Source: Coleofasciculus sp. FACHB-1120 (lineage in GTDB: Bacteria; Cyanobacteriota; Cyanobacteriia; Cyanobacteriales; FACHB-T130). Taken from it: a stretch of 64,000 nucleotides of DNA. The notes under the pieces were generated by a model, which had not been told where the DNA came from, did not search any database, and saw nothing but the letters and a program-made list of their open reading frames with translations. A program made the translations under genes and the position numbers. The DNA is taken from the NCBI RefSeq assembly GCF_014698845.1, contig NZ_JACJTV010000016.1:1-64000 (forward strand), given 5' to 3'. Shown here piece by piece: positions 9,271-19,017 of the stretch. The first letter of the stretch is position 1. The number at the start of each line of letters is the position of its first letter.

Positions 9271-11439
9271 CTAGGGAGATTCCGCGTCGGAAACAATCGA
9301 AGGTTTTAGTGGCAACGACACTGTAAAGCAAGTGTAATTGGCAGCACTTTCCAGATGAATCGCGCCTCCTAAATTGGCAACCAATTTCTGTACCAGGGCT
9401 AGTCCCAAACCAGTCCCGCCTTGCTTCCAGGGATCGGAGTTGGGAATGCGGTAAAACTTTTCAAAGACTCGTTCGCGTTCGCCTGTCGGAATTTCTACGC
9501 CGGTATTCATTACACTCACTTCCATCTTATCGGCGGCGCTACGTGCTTTTACCGCAATCCGTTCAGCTAATGGCGTGTACTTGCAGGCATTATTGAGTAA
9601 CTCGCTTAATATGCGTCCTAAACTGGTGCGATCGCAAATTAAGGGAGGCAGTTCTGACTCAAGGTGAATTTCTAAGTGGCGATCGCGTTCTTGGGCGGGC
9701 TTTTGAAAAGGTTCTACAATTGTGGGCAGCCAATCTTGTAGCTGAATGCTTGTCAGTACCAAAGGCTGAATCTCTGCATTGATCCGCTGCCACTCTAGAA
9801 GATCGTTGATTAAGTTGGTTTCTCTTTCGCATTCGTTATGCAAAATATGGAAGTAGCGAGCCACTTTGTTTCTTTGGGCTGGTGGCTTAGAGAGTTCTGC
9901 AAACAGTCCGTGGTCTTTATTCAAGGCAATCCCCAACATCTGAATCGCCATTTTCATGTTGGCAACTGGCGATCGCAATTCATGGGGAACGGTACTCAGG
10001 AAGTCATCTTTGAGGCGATTCAGCTTTTCCAATTCTGCGACTTGGGCTTGCGCTGCTTGGTAGAGTCGGGCTTGTCGAATTGCGATCGCGCATTGAGACG
10101 CCACTTGCTGCACAAGCTGGATTTCCAGCTCGTTGAAAGCTTCTTCCTGCCGCTTAAATAACCACAGATCCCCGAACACTGCTTGGCTATCAAAAATTGG
10201 ACAAGCGAGGATAGCCACCGCTCCTCGAATCTCAGGGATTAGATGACAAAACTGGAAATACTGACCTTTCAGCAATTGAGCATCCTCTTTAAACAAGTCG
10301 GAAATTGTGACGACTTGCCCTAGCGCTGATGGTAATCCTTGGGTGTACTCGTGAACGATTGTCGCCGTGGTTTGGTTGGCATCGTACAAAGCTGTATCGC
10401 AGCCTTCAATCCCCAACACCAAGGTTAATTCTTCGACGGCAGTTTGCAAAATATGGTTTTCGTCGAGGGTATCGCGGACTTTGTCAGTAATGCGTTTAAG
10501 CATTGCTTCAAAGTCGAGTATCTGTTGCAAGTGGGTTGTGCGATCGCGATTGAGCTGGTCGTAGGGTTGCTCGTGCAGCGTTTTTTGCAACCTCGTATCT
10601 TTTACCCCGCTATCATTTTGGGTAATTTTTCCCTCAACCTGATTTTTTAGATTCCTCTCGGCACACTCCCAATTTGCCGCCGAACAATCCACTAACCGAT
10701 CGTCTTGAGAGGGAGGTATTTGTTGCAACAGCCAGCGTAGACCCACAACTTGCAGAAATTGCGGCTCTTGCACTGGCTCGACAGTAACAATAGCGTTAAA
10801 CGTCTTACCCTGCCTTGTTTGCAAGCAGATTTCCCAGTTATTGGCAACAGATCCCTGTTGGAGGGCGCTGAGCTGAGTGTGAAAGTCCCTGTGAGCATCC
10901 GTTGCCACAAACTCCACCAGCGGCTTACCGATCAAGGTTTCTGGAATGCTTTCGAGCAACTCACCGCTTGTCCAGTTAGCTGATAAAATTACGGCTTCTC
11001 GATTTGTCACCAAAAACCCAATTCCCCTTCCCTGAGAAACCGCCTCTGAATTGCTATGAGCAGGCTCGATTATTTGCATTTCTTGGGGAGTGGAATCGGA
11101 GATCAACGCACCCTCGGCTGGGGAACGTTGCTGTTCTTCGAGTTCTGCGTGATTTTTGTTAGCGAATTCTTGCTGAATTTGTTGGCGCAGTTCCTCGATG
11201 ACGCCCTGCATCTTTTGCAGCTGGTTTGATAGTTCTTTCAGAGCATCCACGAGTGGCCCTAGGTGAGATATTGGTAACTTTTCAGTACACTGCCACAGCT
11301 GCTCAAGTCGCTGTAGGGAATCTTCAACCTGCTGGTCTAGGTCATTTACCATTGCACCCTTAATTTCCCTCGACAACGCTTCTGTATCAGCAGTAATACC
11401 CATATCAGCGACGCTTAGATTTTGCTGGATTTGCTGCAA
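9271..11439 (-). CDS. PAS-GAF sensor histidine kinase
   Basis: A 722-residue cytoplasmic sensor kinase with no membrane segments. In order it has an N-terminal Gln/Glu-rich coiled coil (about 1-110), a PAS-like domain near 145-235, a GAF-like domain near 320-460, a HisKA domain with phospho-acceptor His486 in STVPHELRSPVANMK, and a HATPase_c domain with NACKYTPL (N box) and GGTGLGLALVQKL (G2 box). No haem or bilin cysteine is evident in the GAF region, so the signal is unknown. There is no response regulator beside it, so the partner must be encoded elsewhere. It converges on the SUI1 gene. Confidence 0.92.
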   Translation of the reverse strand: MQQIQQNLSVADMGITADTEALSREIKGAMVNDLDQQVEDSLQRLEQLWQCTEKLPISHLGPLVDALKELSNQLQKMQGVIEELRQQIQQEFANKNHAELEEQQRSPAEGALISDSTPQEMQIIEPAHSNSEAVSQGRGIGFLVTNREAVILSANWTSGELLESIPETLIGKPLVEFVATDAHRDFHTQLSALQQGSVANNWEICLQTRQGKTFNAIVTVEPVQEPQFLQVVGLRWLLQQIPPSQDDRLVDCSAANWECAERNLKNQVEGKITQNDSGVKDTRLQKTLHEQPYDQLNRDRTTHLQQILDFEAMLKRITDKVRDTLDENHILQTAVEELTLVLGIEGCDTALYDANQTTATIVHEYTQGLPSALGQVVTISDLFKEDAQLLKGQYFQFCHLIPEIRGAVAILACPIFDSQAVFGDLWLFKRQEEAFNELEIQLVQQVASQCAIAIRQARLYQAAQAQVAELEKLNRLKDDFLSTVPHELRSPVANMKMAIQMLGIALNKDHGLFAELSKPPAQRNKVARYFHILHNECERETNLINDLLEWQRINAEIQPLVLTSIQLQDWLPTIVEPFQKPAQERDRHLEIHLESELPPLICDRTSLGRILSELLNNACKYTPLAERIAVKARSAADKMEVSVMNTGVEIPTGERERVFEKFYRIPNSDPWKQGGTGLGLALVQKLVANLGGAIHLESAANYTCFTVSLPLKPSIVSDAESP

Positions 11440-11840
11440 TAATAGCTTTGCTTATTTGTGCCTTTATTTTCTAATAGAATAACTTCATATTGTTCGGGGC
11501 AACATCGCATCTTAGACTGATTTTCCCCAAAAAAGTTCCTGCGTTGGCGTTAAATATGCAACGCAGCCTGATGTTAGGAGGATTTTCGCGATGCTTTGGC
11601 AGAAACCAATAGCTTCTAAGCGCTCGCCCACCATCCCCTTTCGCTAATCTCTCTACTTATAGATATTACTTAATATTTTAAAAATCTTAAAAAGATTAAG
11701 CATTTTAGTAGCAAACATCACAGTAAATTTATCCTATCAGCTCACCGATAGATTGACATTTCTATCGGAATAGAGAGGGGGATCTCCCAAATTAATGACA
11801 TTCTAGTAGAAATTCCCAATAATTTTCAAAAGGTGTTTTT
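11440..11840. other. Divergent promoter spacer with a leader hairpin
   Basis: A 401-base spacer upstream of both the histidine kinase (minus) and the Pmp3-like gene (plus). A perfect 8-bp inverted repeat, CCGATAGA at 11745-11752 and TCTATCGG at 11761-11768, lies about 75 bases upstream of the Pmp3-like start. It could be an operator or a leader hairpin. No family of riboswitch was recognised. Confidence 0.45.
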
Positions 11841-11999
11841 ATGGATCTCTTCCGTATCTTGATCGCTATTTTTGTTCCACCGCTGGGTGTTTTCTTGCAA
11901 GTTGGCTTTGGAAAAGACTTTTGGATCAATCTGGTCTTGACTTTTCTAGGTTTATTTCCCGGAATTATTCATGCGGTGTGGGTTATTGCCAGAAAATAG
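11841..11999 (+). CDS. YqaE/Pmp3-family small membrane protein
   Basis: A 52-residue protein, MDLFRILIAIFVPPLGVFLQ followed by a second hydrophobic helix containing FLGLFPGIIHAVWVIA. The IFVPPLGVFLQVG segment and the P-G-I-I-H-A turn are the hallmarks of the Pmp3/YqaE (UPF0057) family, two-helix plasma-membrane proteins linked to salt and cold stress in plants and yeast. The gene has its own 5' spacer with a hairpin and ends in a strong terminator at 12051-12082, so it is a monocistronic unit. Family assignment is confident; a stress role is inferred from homologues. Confidence 0.85.
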   Translation: MDLFRILIAIFVPPLGVFLQVGFGKDFWINLVLTFLGLFPGIIHAVWVIARK

Positions 12000-12050
12000 C
12001 GATCGCTCTCCATTCCTCCAGAATCTGCCCATCCAGCTTCCCTTCCAAGG

Positions 12051-12082
12051 AAAAAAGGAGCCATCTTCATGGCTTCTTTTTT
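12051..12082 (+). terminator. Rho-independent terminator of the Pmp3-like gene
   Basis: The stem AAGGAGCCAT / ATGGCTTCTT (one G-U pair) encloses the loop CTTC, with an A-run before it and TTTTTT after it. It lies about 50 bases past the stop codon. The flanking A and T runs would also allow termination in the reverse direction. Confidence 0.8.
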
Positions 12083-12119
12083 CAGCACGATTTATTTCCA
12101 AGGCGGCAAAGACAATTAC

Positions 12120-12245
12120 TCAGAGGCACTGATCCAGTGCCTCTAGACTTGCTTCTTTGATAGCTGCTGGATCATCTCGAAGTAGCACAGCAGCCGACTT
12201 CGTTACCCAATTGACGGTATAGCCCAAGGCAGCTAAACCACTCAT
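12120..12245 (-). pseudogene. Possible 41-residue gene remnant downstream of aroB
   Basis: An ATG-started frame of 41 residues (MSGLAALGYTVNWVTKSAAV, then LLRDDPAAIKEASLEALDQC) begins 28 bases beyond the aroB stop on the same strand. Composition and the amphipathic pattern look protein-like, but there is no ribosome binding site and the frame ends in a perfect hairpin (AGAGGCACTG/CAGTGCCTCT, 12122-12144). I read it as a decayed C-terminus or a chance frame. Confidence 0.22.
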
Positions 12246-12273
12246 GCGCTTACTTTTTAGCGCTTACAGGTTA

Positions 12274-13374
12274 CTAGCGAGTAAGCATTTGTTGCAGCAC
12301 CTGTCGGATTACATCTGACGGCACTTGGTCGGTTACAGTGACCGCCCCAATCTGGGTGGGAAGGACAAACCGCACCTTTCCATCTTTCACTTTTTTATCG
12401 GTTTGCAATGTATCAATAATTGCTTCGATGTCTAGCCCCACTGGTAGCTGGGTAGGTAATCCGGCTTTTTGAATTAGGGCATCTTGACGTTGGGCGTCTG
12501 CCTTGTCCCACATCTGAAGGTTAACTGCAATCTGACCTGCCGCGACCATCCCAATCCCTACCGCTTCCCCATGATTCACGACGCGGTAGCCGGTTAAGCT
12601 TTCTACAGCATGACCGATAGTGTGACCATAGTTGAGAATGGCGCGAAGTCCGGCTTCTTTTTCATCTTTGCTGACGACATCAGCTTTAGCTTGGCACGAT
12701 CGCGTCAGGATTTCTTGCAATAAACGAGCATCAAGAGAGGGGAGTGAGTCAAGATATGGCGATCGCTCCATCTGCTCAAATAAATCAGCATCCCAGATGA
12801 TCCCATACTTAATCACCTCTGCCATCCCCGCGCGGAATTCTTGCACCGGCAAGGTTTTCAGCACCTCTGGGTCAATTAAAACCAGTCGCGGCTGATGGAA
12901 GGCACCAATTAAATTTTTTCCTTGGGGATGATTAACGCCGGTTTTGCCGCCAATGGCAGCATCAACCATTGATAAGAGTGTTGTCGGAACTTGTACAAAG
13001 TTAATCCCCCGCAGCCAGGTAGCGGCAGCAAAGCCAGTCATATCACCAATTACACCACCGCCTACCGCAACAAGCGTTGACGAGCGTTCTAGGCGATTTT
13101 CCAAGGTGGCGTCGTAGATTTTTTGGACAGAGTCGAGAGTTTTGTAGCGTTCGCCAGCGGGAAGGGTTAGTTCGGTAACGTCAAAACCAGCTTCTTTCAG
13201 GGATGCGATCGCTTCTTGACCATAGTGCCGGAAAATTTCTGGGTTAGAAACAACCAGGACTTTCTTCCCTAAATTCAAATTGGTCATCTTAGCGCCTAGT
13301 TGCCCTAGACCCGAAGATGCGATCGCAATTTCGTAAGCCTGCTGCGGTAAATTAACCCGAATCACTGATTCCAT
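12274..13374 (-). CDS. aroB: 3-dehydroquinate synthase
   Basis: The second enzyme of the shikimate pathway, an NAD-dependent, metal-requiring cytoplasmic enzyme that cyclises DAHP to 3-dehydroquinate. The NAD-binding region has [20 protein letters not shown], followed by [20 protein letters not shown] and the metal-binding [16 protein letters not shown] and [10 protein letters not shown]. The reading frame opens eight codons earlier (13398), but the family N-terminus is [18 protein letters not shown], so I favour the ATG at 13374 (366 residues). It is monocistronic; the spacer before it leads to the divergent petL. Confidence 0.96.
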   Translation of the reverse strand: MESVIRVNLPQQAYEIAIASSGLGQLGAKMTNLNLGKKVLVVSNPEIFRHYGQEAIASLKEAGFDVTELTLPAGERYKTLDSVQKIYDATLENRLERSSTLVAVGGGVIGDMTGFAAATWLRGINFVQVPTTLLSMVDAAIGGKTGVNHPQGKNLIGAFHQPRLVLIDPEVLKTLPVQEFRAGMAEVIKYGIIWDADLFEQMERSPYLDSLPSLDARLLQEILTRSCQAKADVVSKDEKEAGLRAILNYGHTIGHAVESLTGYRVVNHGEAVGIGMVAAGQIAVNLQMWDKADAQRQDALIQKAGLPTQLPVGLDIEAIIDTLQTDKKVKDGKVRFVLPTQIGAVTVTDQVPSDVIRQVLQQMLTR

Positions 13375-13464
13375 AAGCCAAACCCCATCAACCAACAAGC
13401 GCCCGTGGGCTGTATTCTACTCCACTTGATGTTTCAATAGTGGATATTGCGTTCTATCGGAAAC

Positions 13465-13566
13465 ATGGAAATCTCTGGAGCGATCGCTTACGTCTTACTT
13501 TTGGGTGGTGCTTTTGCTGTTGCTGTGGGGCTGTATTTCGGTCTCCGCGCCATCAAGCTGATCTAA
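13465..13566 (+). CDS. petL: Cytochrome b6-f complex subunit 6 (PetL)
   Basis: A 33-residue single-helix membrane protein, MEISGAIAYVLLLGGAFAVA then VGLYFGLRAIKLI. The short N-terminus, one transmembrane helix and the closing FGLRAxKLI motif are those of cyanobacterial PetL, a peripheral small subunit that stabilises the dimeric cytochrome b6f complex in the thylakoid. PetM and PetG have different C-terminal motifs. The gene sits divergently from aroB and alone, as small pet genes often do. Confidence 0.8.
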   Translation: MEISGAIAYVLLLGGAFAVAVGLYFGLRAIKLI

Positions 13567-13695
13567 TCACCAGCCTGCTGGCGAAGGATGAACGATGAAG
13601 GAATTGTTCGTTCTGTACTTCTTTCCTACTTCATCCTTGCTTAAGGCGGGTTAGAGAAGGATACCAGAAGACGAATCAACGAATCCTTTCATCTC

Positions 13696-14214
13696 TCATC
13701 CTTCTGTTAGACTTAACACCTTTACTGTAGATTGCCTTGGGGTACTCTCACAGGGCTGGCTAGTCGCTCGACGCGCCATTAGGATTGTTTTTGGCAAAAC
13801 TCCCACTAATTGAGCCAGAATTTCATCCGGCATCTGGGCAGTCGCTTCAACACCAAAGTATTTTTCAAATAAAACTACAATGATCCGGGCACGCTGCAAC
13901 GGCACGCAATACTCCATTGCTTTTTGAGTAAAGCGAATCCATTGTTGCCGGATTTCATAAGCTTTTTGTCTCTCGGCGCGAGACTCAGGGCAAACTACTA
14001 CTGGGTTGCCAATGGGAATCACCCGGCTACAATTAATATCAAACAGGCTGCCAATCCCCGCACCAGGTCCTGCCAATTCTGCATGATGGCGATGACAGAT
14101 AATTAAGGCACTGCCGCGACAACCATCGACCCGGAGGAGCTGTCCACTGTGCAACTGGCTTAAGATTTCTGTAGGTTGGTTAATCGGTTTAGTAATGAGG
14201 GCTTTGTCGGGCAT
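13696..14214 (-). CDS. Conserved hypothetical protein, unrecognised
   Basis: A 172-residue soluble protein with no signal peptide or membrane helix. Visible features are a Cys/His-containing segment (VDGCRGSALIICHRHHAEL), a hydrophobic strand IGNPVVVCPESRAERQKAYE and a helical middle part with QQWIRFTQKAMEY. The Cys/His spacing does not match a zinc-finger type I know. The last 15-20 residues look disordered. It starts with ATG and stands alone, bordered by about 130 bases on one side and 240 on the other. It is coding by composition and length; function is unknown. Confidence 0.65.
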   Translation of the reverse strand: MPDKALITKPINQPTEILSQLHSGQLLRVDGCRGSALIICHRHHAELAGPGAGIGSLFDINCSRVIPIGNPVVVCPESRAERQKAYEIRQQWIRFTQKAMEYCVPLQRARIIVVLFEKYFGVEATAQMPDEILAQLVGVLPKTILMARRATSQPCESTPRQSTVKVLSLTEG

Positions 14215-14454
14215 TGTAAGTCACAGAATCCTCTAACTTGAGTATCTTGCATCTAACTTATACCCCTCAGTGATCGAATCTGTTTGGGGGGTGTGATACC
14301 CATTTGATTCATTAGTGATTCTTATCACTACAAATCCTGTGACTCACTAGAAATGAAGATGTTTACAACTCAGGCTTAGACTTGATAGCACAATGCTTCA
14401 GAATTTTTCACTTGTCTAGCGTTGTGCTTTCTAACCAATTGTCTGGCGGCATCT

Positions 14455-14850
14455 TCAGCTTTTCAAAGGAGTCAGAGTCGCCAGAGGTAATATCGCTGTT
14501 TTAGCTTTGTCGTTGAGTAGCAGCTTGCCAGCCGCATCGACACTAAAATCTTTTCCTGGCATAAATCCTTTGCAAATCAAACGTTTGCCGACGGCGACTG
14601 AAGTAATAGTACGAATTTCTTGCATTACATCGGCAGGAATGAGATTCTCTATCGTCCAGAACACTGAATCGGTGTCAAACCAGATTATACGTTCGATACT
14701 CACCAGCATCATGCCACCGATCTCTGCCACGGTCATCTGACTTCTCAAATTCGCGATTAGGTCTTTTCCAATCTGGCTATTACGGGTCATCATCGCCCTA
14801 GCCATCTTGGCAATTTCTTGTTCTAACTCTAAGTAGTTCATTCCTGACAT
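14455..14850 (-). CDS. Conserved hypothetical protein, unrecognised
   Basis: A 131-residue soluble protein, MSGMNYLELEQEIAKMARAM followed by mixed helix and strand segments (ADVMQEIRTITSVAVGKRLI, then CKGFMPGKDFSVDAAGKLLL). It has no signal peptide, membrane helix or catalytic motif that I recognise. An alternative ATG lies three codons downstream. The coding strand has GGAAGGAAACC before the ATG, a good ribosome binding site that supports the start chosen. It is a single-gene unit. No function is assigned. Confidence 0.65.
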   Translation of the reverse strand: MSGMNYLELEQEIAKMARAMMTRNSQIGKDLIANLRSQMTVAEIGGMMLVSIERIIWFDTDSVFWTIENLIPADVMQEIRTITSVAVGKRLICKGFMPGKDFSVDAAGKLLLNDKAKTAILPLATLTPLKS

Positions 14851-15510
14851 TTAGGTTTCCTTCCTAACTGTGTTTGCGGTTCTGCCAAGTATACCTAAAG
14901 AAGGAGTAAAATATACCCCCAGAGGGATGAAGAAATAAATTATTTTAGAAAGTATAAGCAGAACCTTGTCAGTAGCGCCAGACAGTAGAATGACTGCGCG
15001 ATCGCTGCTGTTGCGATCGCAAGAGTATAGGGATGCGCTACGAGGAAAGATTAATAAAACTAGGACAAAAAGTAGAAATTTGAGAGATTTCTGAGCGATG
15101 CGAGTGCTAAGCGCCTACCGGGAATCCTAACCAGAAAAAAAAACCCCTTGACAGGGGTTATGTTGGTCTCTACTGAAGAATATTTATCGAGATTTAATCC
15201 GAAAGCGTGAGGGGATAGGTTTAACCTCGGTTTTTAATTAACATCACTTGCACAATCTGCACCGCTAGAACTTTGTTCTGAGTAATGTTCTAATTACTGA
15301 ATATTTTGCTGAACAAACCCATCGCAGTCATTCCTGGGAGGGACAGTAAGTATTTACTTGTCCTACACGATTGATGCTGATGATTCCGGAAGTCTGTCAA
15401 CTTCAGTTCGCTGCTTGGTTGAGGGTAGCGCGAGTGCTAGATACGTACTTTTAACAGTCAAACTATTTGAGCGATAACTTTCAGCGATCGCTGTTTAACG
15501 AGAACTGAAG
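14851..15510. other. 660-base region holding the 3' tail of a small membrane-protein transcript
   Basis: No convincing gene is visible. The minus strand from 15510 down to the terminator at 15142-15159 would be the 3' untranslated part of the transcript from 15660. It contains only tiny frames, such as a 13-codon one starting MTAMGLFSKI. The rest (14851-15130) contains two HIP1 sites near 15000 and nothing else recognised. Confidence 0.5.
15142..15159 (-). terminator. Rho-independent terminator on the minus strand
   Basis: On the minus strand, AACCCCT, loop GTCA and AGGGGTT are followed directly by a run of T (complement of the A-run at 15135-15143). It is correctly oriented for a transcript from the small gene at 15511-15660, leaving an unusually long 3' tail of about 350 bases. 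Confidence 0.75.
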
Positions 15511-15660
15511 TTACCGTGATGGGACGTTGTCGCTAGCTTTTTCAATCTTGTTGATCGCTACTAAACCCAGGTAAGAAGCCGCAAGGAGAAAGATAGTTGA
15601 AGCTAAATAGGCGTTTTCAAGCATCCGTAGCGCGGTTTCAAAAGTAATGTATGTCGTCAT
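15511..15660 (-). CDS. Small single-helix membrane protein, unrecognised
   Basis: A 49-residue frame, MTTYITFETALRMLENAYLA then STIFLLAASYLGLVAINKIE and a short polar tail. It is a single transmembrane helix (about residues 18-37) flanked by an amphipathic N-terminus, the layout of small photosynthetic or NDH accessory subunits, but no specific family is recognised. The coding strand has GAGAAGG about nine bases before the ATG, and a good terminator lies downstream at 15142-15159, which together support a real gene. It is not an Hlip, because the chlorophyll-binding ExxxGR motif is absent. Confidence 0.55.
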   Translation of the reverse strand: MTTYITFETALRMLENAYLASTIFLLAASYLGLVAINKIEKASDNVPSR

Positions 15661-16831
15661 GGTTTAGCCTTCTCAGCTCTGGGCTGTTGTTGTTCTTCCC
15701 TTATTACCCCACAAGCTGGCTACTAATTTCCTCAGAAGAATCACTAGATTTAGGCTAAGAGTCACAAATTTCCCGGTAATTACACGGGTTAGGCTGAACA
15801 ACTCAGTAATCTTTAGAAAATTATAAATACTAAAATTAACCGTAAAAACACTGGGGCTACCGACGGTTTTACTGGGTTTGCAGAGTTACAAGCTTGTCTT
15901 TTTTTATTTTTTATACGCTTACATTTTTTGGTTCTTTACAGCCTTAATACTTTCCCTGATTGAGTAGCCCTCAACCCTTTCCCGGCTAACCTTTCGTGTG
16001 CGGCAGTTAGGTAGAAGGCTTGAGGATGTAATGCCGTGAAATCTTTAAAATCTTACTAAAGACAGATGAATTATATAGTTTATTAAAAAAAACTGCACAA
16101 GCGATAGAACAGTGGAGTATGTATGCGATCGCACATTTCCACAATTCCTCCCCTCTTGAGGTTGCACCTGATGGCATGGCGATTTTTGTCTCAAGTCTCC
16201 TCAAAACCTGCAACAAAAACAACTTTCCCTAAGAAACTGGTAACGCCGAGTCTCTTACAGACTTTAGTTTTTAGCAGACTGCTGATTATCTTTAAATTTG
16301 CAATCAGATAAATAAGAGTTCCCCTTAACGAGGAAGATATTGAGGCTTTTCTATCTAGCAGTCAATTACCTCTTTTATTCCTTGTTCGCCGTTGCTGCTT
16401 ATAGGGATTGCTAGTTAAATGAATATTTTTTTAAGATACACTTATAAAGTGTTGATTTCTAACTGTATTTTCGGTTATAAATATTGTATATATTTTCCAT
16501 TAAATATTTTTATTTAGTTTTGCTATTTATGCTGGCTATAGGTTCCAACCCAGGAGTAGCGGGGAGAAATCAAGTTAATTGAGCATCTCGATTTGTTAGA
16601 TTTTCGGCAAATTGTAAAATTGGTAACGGATACACCTATCTTAAGTTTATCAAAAGAAAATAGAGTTTGCTTTAAAAAAACAAAGATAATTTTAAATACT
16701 GTATTCAAAATCACTTAATGACTTAATAATCGGATATTTCTTTAGAAAAATTACTCCTTCCTTTCGATAGAAGCAAGGGTTTAAAACAGGGATTAAATTA
16801 GTGGGAGAATTATAAGAAAAGGACGGCAACC
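15661..16831. other. 1.2-kb AT-rich spacer with one possible coding remnant
   Basis: No intact gene is visible. An open frame from 16032 to 16232 (plus) reads like protein (KTAQAIEQWSMYAIAHFHNS, then PLEVAPDGMAIFVSS) but lacks an ATG or GTG at a sensible place and starts directly after a stop, so it may be a decayed gene end. The rest, especially 16300-16830, is AT-rich with no recognised structure. The 3' end should contain the promoter of the gene at 16832. Confidence 0.5.
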
Positions 16832-17047
16832 ATGTTTGCTATAGGGGATGATGTTCTTAGTCAAAAAACCGGAAATACTGGTAAAGTAGTTGGCTACGGG
16901 CATGAAATGGTCAACGGGGTTTATTTACCAACCATCAAAGTGCTTATAGCTGAAAGTTTAAAGTCTGGAAAAAAGGCTTTTGTAGAGGAGGACTTGCATT
17001 CAGCATGGATTCAACAGCAGGCAGCTAGCGCTCTCTCTGCCAAATAA
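16832..17047 (+). CDS. Small conserved cyanobacterial protein with a KOW/SH3-like barrel
   Basis: A 71-residue soluble protein, MFAIGDDVLSQKTGNTGKVV then GYGHEMVNGVYLPTIKVLIA. The GDxVxS..TG..GKVVGYG pattern resembles a small SH3-like beta barrel such as KOW-type or nitrile-hydratase-beta-like domains. This is a visual resemblance only. AAAAGGAC precedes the ATG as ribosome binding site and a clear terminator follows at 17086-17117, so it is a stand-alone transcript. Function is unknown. Confidence 0.75.
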   Translation: MFAIGDDVLSQKTGNTGKVVGYGHEMVNGVYLPTIKVLIAESLKSGKKAFVEEDLHSAWIQQQAASALSAK

Positions 17048-17085
17048 ATTTTTAGTAATAAATTAGAGGAGCGTGACAAGTGAGA

Positions 17086-17117
17086 ACAAAGCCGGAGAAG
17101 CAATTCTTCGGCTTTGT
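17086..17117 (+). terminator. Rho-independent terminator
   Basis: A 14-bp stem ACAAAGCCGGAGAA / TTCTTCGGCTTTGT with one G-U pair and loop GCAA, followed by TTGTTT-like sequence. It lies about 40 bases after the stop of the 71-residue protein gene. Confidence 0.75.
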
Positions 17118-17358
17118 TTGTATCTAAACGCTTTAAATTATTAGATTGCACCCGATACCGCCCAATAGATGTCGTTCTAAGAATCAATGTGCCTTTATCA
17201 AGCGCTCAGCCGATTGTAGAACAAAAATAAAGTTCCCCAAGAGCGGTAATATCGTATTTACTTATCACTGATGAAGATATTATCCTGGCGGGTTTTCCGG
17301 TTAGTCTGAGGCGTCGGGTAGAATCGAGGGAGCTTGTGTTTTCATCTAATTCTAGTCT

Positions 17359-19017
17359 GTGACCAGTGCTGCCCACTGTATTAATCCGGATTGTTCGCGT
17401 CCCTATCCCCAGCCTTGGGGAAACAAATTTTGCAACTGTTGTGGGGCACCGCTACATCTGAACAATCGTTATATTCCTCTCCAGACTTTAGGCGCTGGTG
17501 GGTTCGCTGCCATTTATACAGTCTGGGATTTGCAGTTGGCAACAGACCGGGTGCTGAAGGTATTATTGGAATCTTCATCAAAGGCGCAGGAACTGTTTGA
17601 ACAAGAAGCATCTGTTTTAGCAAGTCTGCATCATCCGGGCGTCCCTAGCGTCGAGCCAGATAGCTATTTTGTGGTGAATTTGGGTCATCCCTCTTACCGG
17701 CGTCTGCCTTGTCTGGTAATGGAAAAAATCAACGGTCAGACATTGCAAGATATCCTGGATCGCCACTATCCTCAAGGGTGCCCGGAGTCGCTGGTGACGA
17801 ATTGGCTGAAGCAAGCACTCGATATTTTACAAGAGTTGCACCGACGGCAGATTATTCACCGAGATATTAAACCCTCCAACTTGATGCTGCGTCAGGAAAC
17901 CGGGCAATTGGTAGCAATTGATTTTGGCGGGGCGAAACAGATGGGCACCGTCCAAGTGGGTCAAGAGGCAAGTTCAACGCGGTTGATTTCTCCCGGATAC
18001 AGTCCGCCAGAGCAGATTTTTGGGGGTGCGGTGGGACCTGCGGCAGATTTCTATGCGCTGGGTCAAACGATGATTCACTTGCTCACGGGTCGATATCCCC
18101 CGGAGTTGGAAGACCCGGCGACAGGAGAGTTGCGTTGGCGTCATTGTGTCCCGGTGAGTCCCGTCTTCGCTGATTTGCTGGATGATATGGTGCAGGCTGA
18201 TGTGCGCCAGCGACCGGCGACGGCTGTGGAAATTCAGCAGCGTCTGGCTGGGGATTCTTCAATGAAGACGAAAACCAGCCAGGTTCCGCAGTCTTTCTCG
18301 GATGCGATCGCATCCATCGCCAGCAGAAGTCTGAAGCTGTTGTGGGTCGCGATCGCCTCTATTGTGACGCTAGCGGGTCAAACGGCTCTTTTCGTGGTTC
18401 GAGCGATCGCTAAAGTTGTGACAGCTTGCCTGGATACACTTTGGGAGATGGTTGTCGGCGGGATTGCAGGGGGTGTGTTTGCAGTTACTGGCTTCTGTTT
18501 GGCTTATGTGTTCCCTTTGGGGACTCATTTCGCCGCTTTGCTGGCGCAACTACCGTCTGTTTTCCCCTATATTCCACCCCCAGTCGGACAAGCCATTCTC
18601 TTGTTTACGTTCGCTGGATGGGGAACGGCTTGGGGTCTTACTGAAGCAGGAGGGTTTGGTCAACGCAAGCGTCGTTTAGTCGCTGGACTAATGGGTGTCT
18701 TCGGCTATGGGTTGGGGTGGCTGGTTTGCCATCTGATGCCTGCTGGAACGGTGCTGCAAATGGTAACGTTGATTGCAGTTGCTGTTGGCCCGCTAACGCT
18801 CGGTCTTGGTTTGCCGAGTCATCAACTGGTTCACGCCGTTGTCGCCGCAGCTGGCACAGCCGGAGTTTTTGCGGGTTTAGGCTTTTTTACTCTCAGTGCG
18901 TTCGATCTCCTCCCCAGCCTTGGTTTTTTCAGTCTTCTGGGTGTCACCATAGCCTTCTGGCTAGGCGTGAGTTACTACTTGGTTGTGCCTTTTCTGCGTT
19001 GGTTGGGCTGGCGTTAA
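17359..19017 (+). CDS. 4-Cys serine/threonine protein kinase with C-terminal membrane domain
   Basis: A 552-residue Hanks-type kinase. The N-terminus has a four-cysteine zinc-ribbon-like motif (C7-X4-C12, C25-X2-C28) that defines the cyanobacterial 4-Cys kinases. The kinase domain (about 38-300) has the glycine loop LGAGGFAAIY, catalytic HRDIKPSNL at 167-175, IDFGGAK and activation-segment end SPGYSPPEQ. All catalytic residues are present. From about residue 345 on, several hydrophobic helices rich in Gly and Leu anchor it in a membrane; no extracellular sensor domain is seen. The start is GTG, directly before the Cys motif. A lipoprotein gene follows 94 bases downstream and may be co-transcribed. 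Confidence 0.93.
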   Translation: MTSAAHCINPDCSRPYPQPWGNKFCNCCGAPLHLNNRYIPLQTLGAGGFAAIYTVWDLQLATDRVLKVLLESSSKAQELFEQEASVLASLHHPGVPSVEPDSYFVVNLGHPSYRRLPCLVMEKINGQTLQDILDRHYPQGCPESLVTNWLKQALDILQELHRRQIIHRDIKPSNLMLRQETGQLVAIDFGGAKQMGTVQVGQEASSTRLISPGYSPPEQIFGGAVGPAADFYALGQTMIHLLTGRYPPELEDPATGELRWRHCVPVSPVFADLLDDMVQADVRQRPATAVEIQQRLAGDSSMKTKTSQVPQSFSDAIASIASRSLKLLWVAIASIVTLAGQTALFVVRAIAKVVTACLDTLWEMVVGGIAGGVFAVTGFCLAYVFPLGTHFAALLAQLPSVFPYIPPPVGQAILLFTFAGWGTAWGLTEAGGFGQRKRRLVAGLMGVFGYGLGWLVCHLMPAGTVLQMVTLIAVAVGPLTLGLGLPSHQLVHAVVAAAGTAGVFAGLGFFTLSAFDLLPSLGFFSLLGVTIAFWLGVSYYLVVPFLRWLGWR

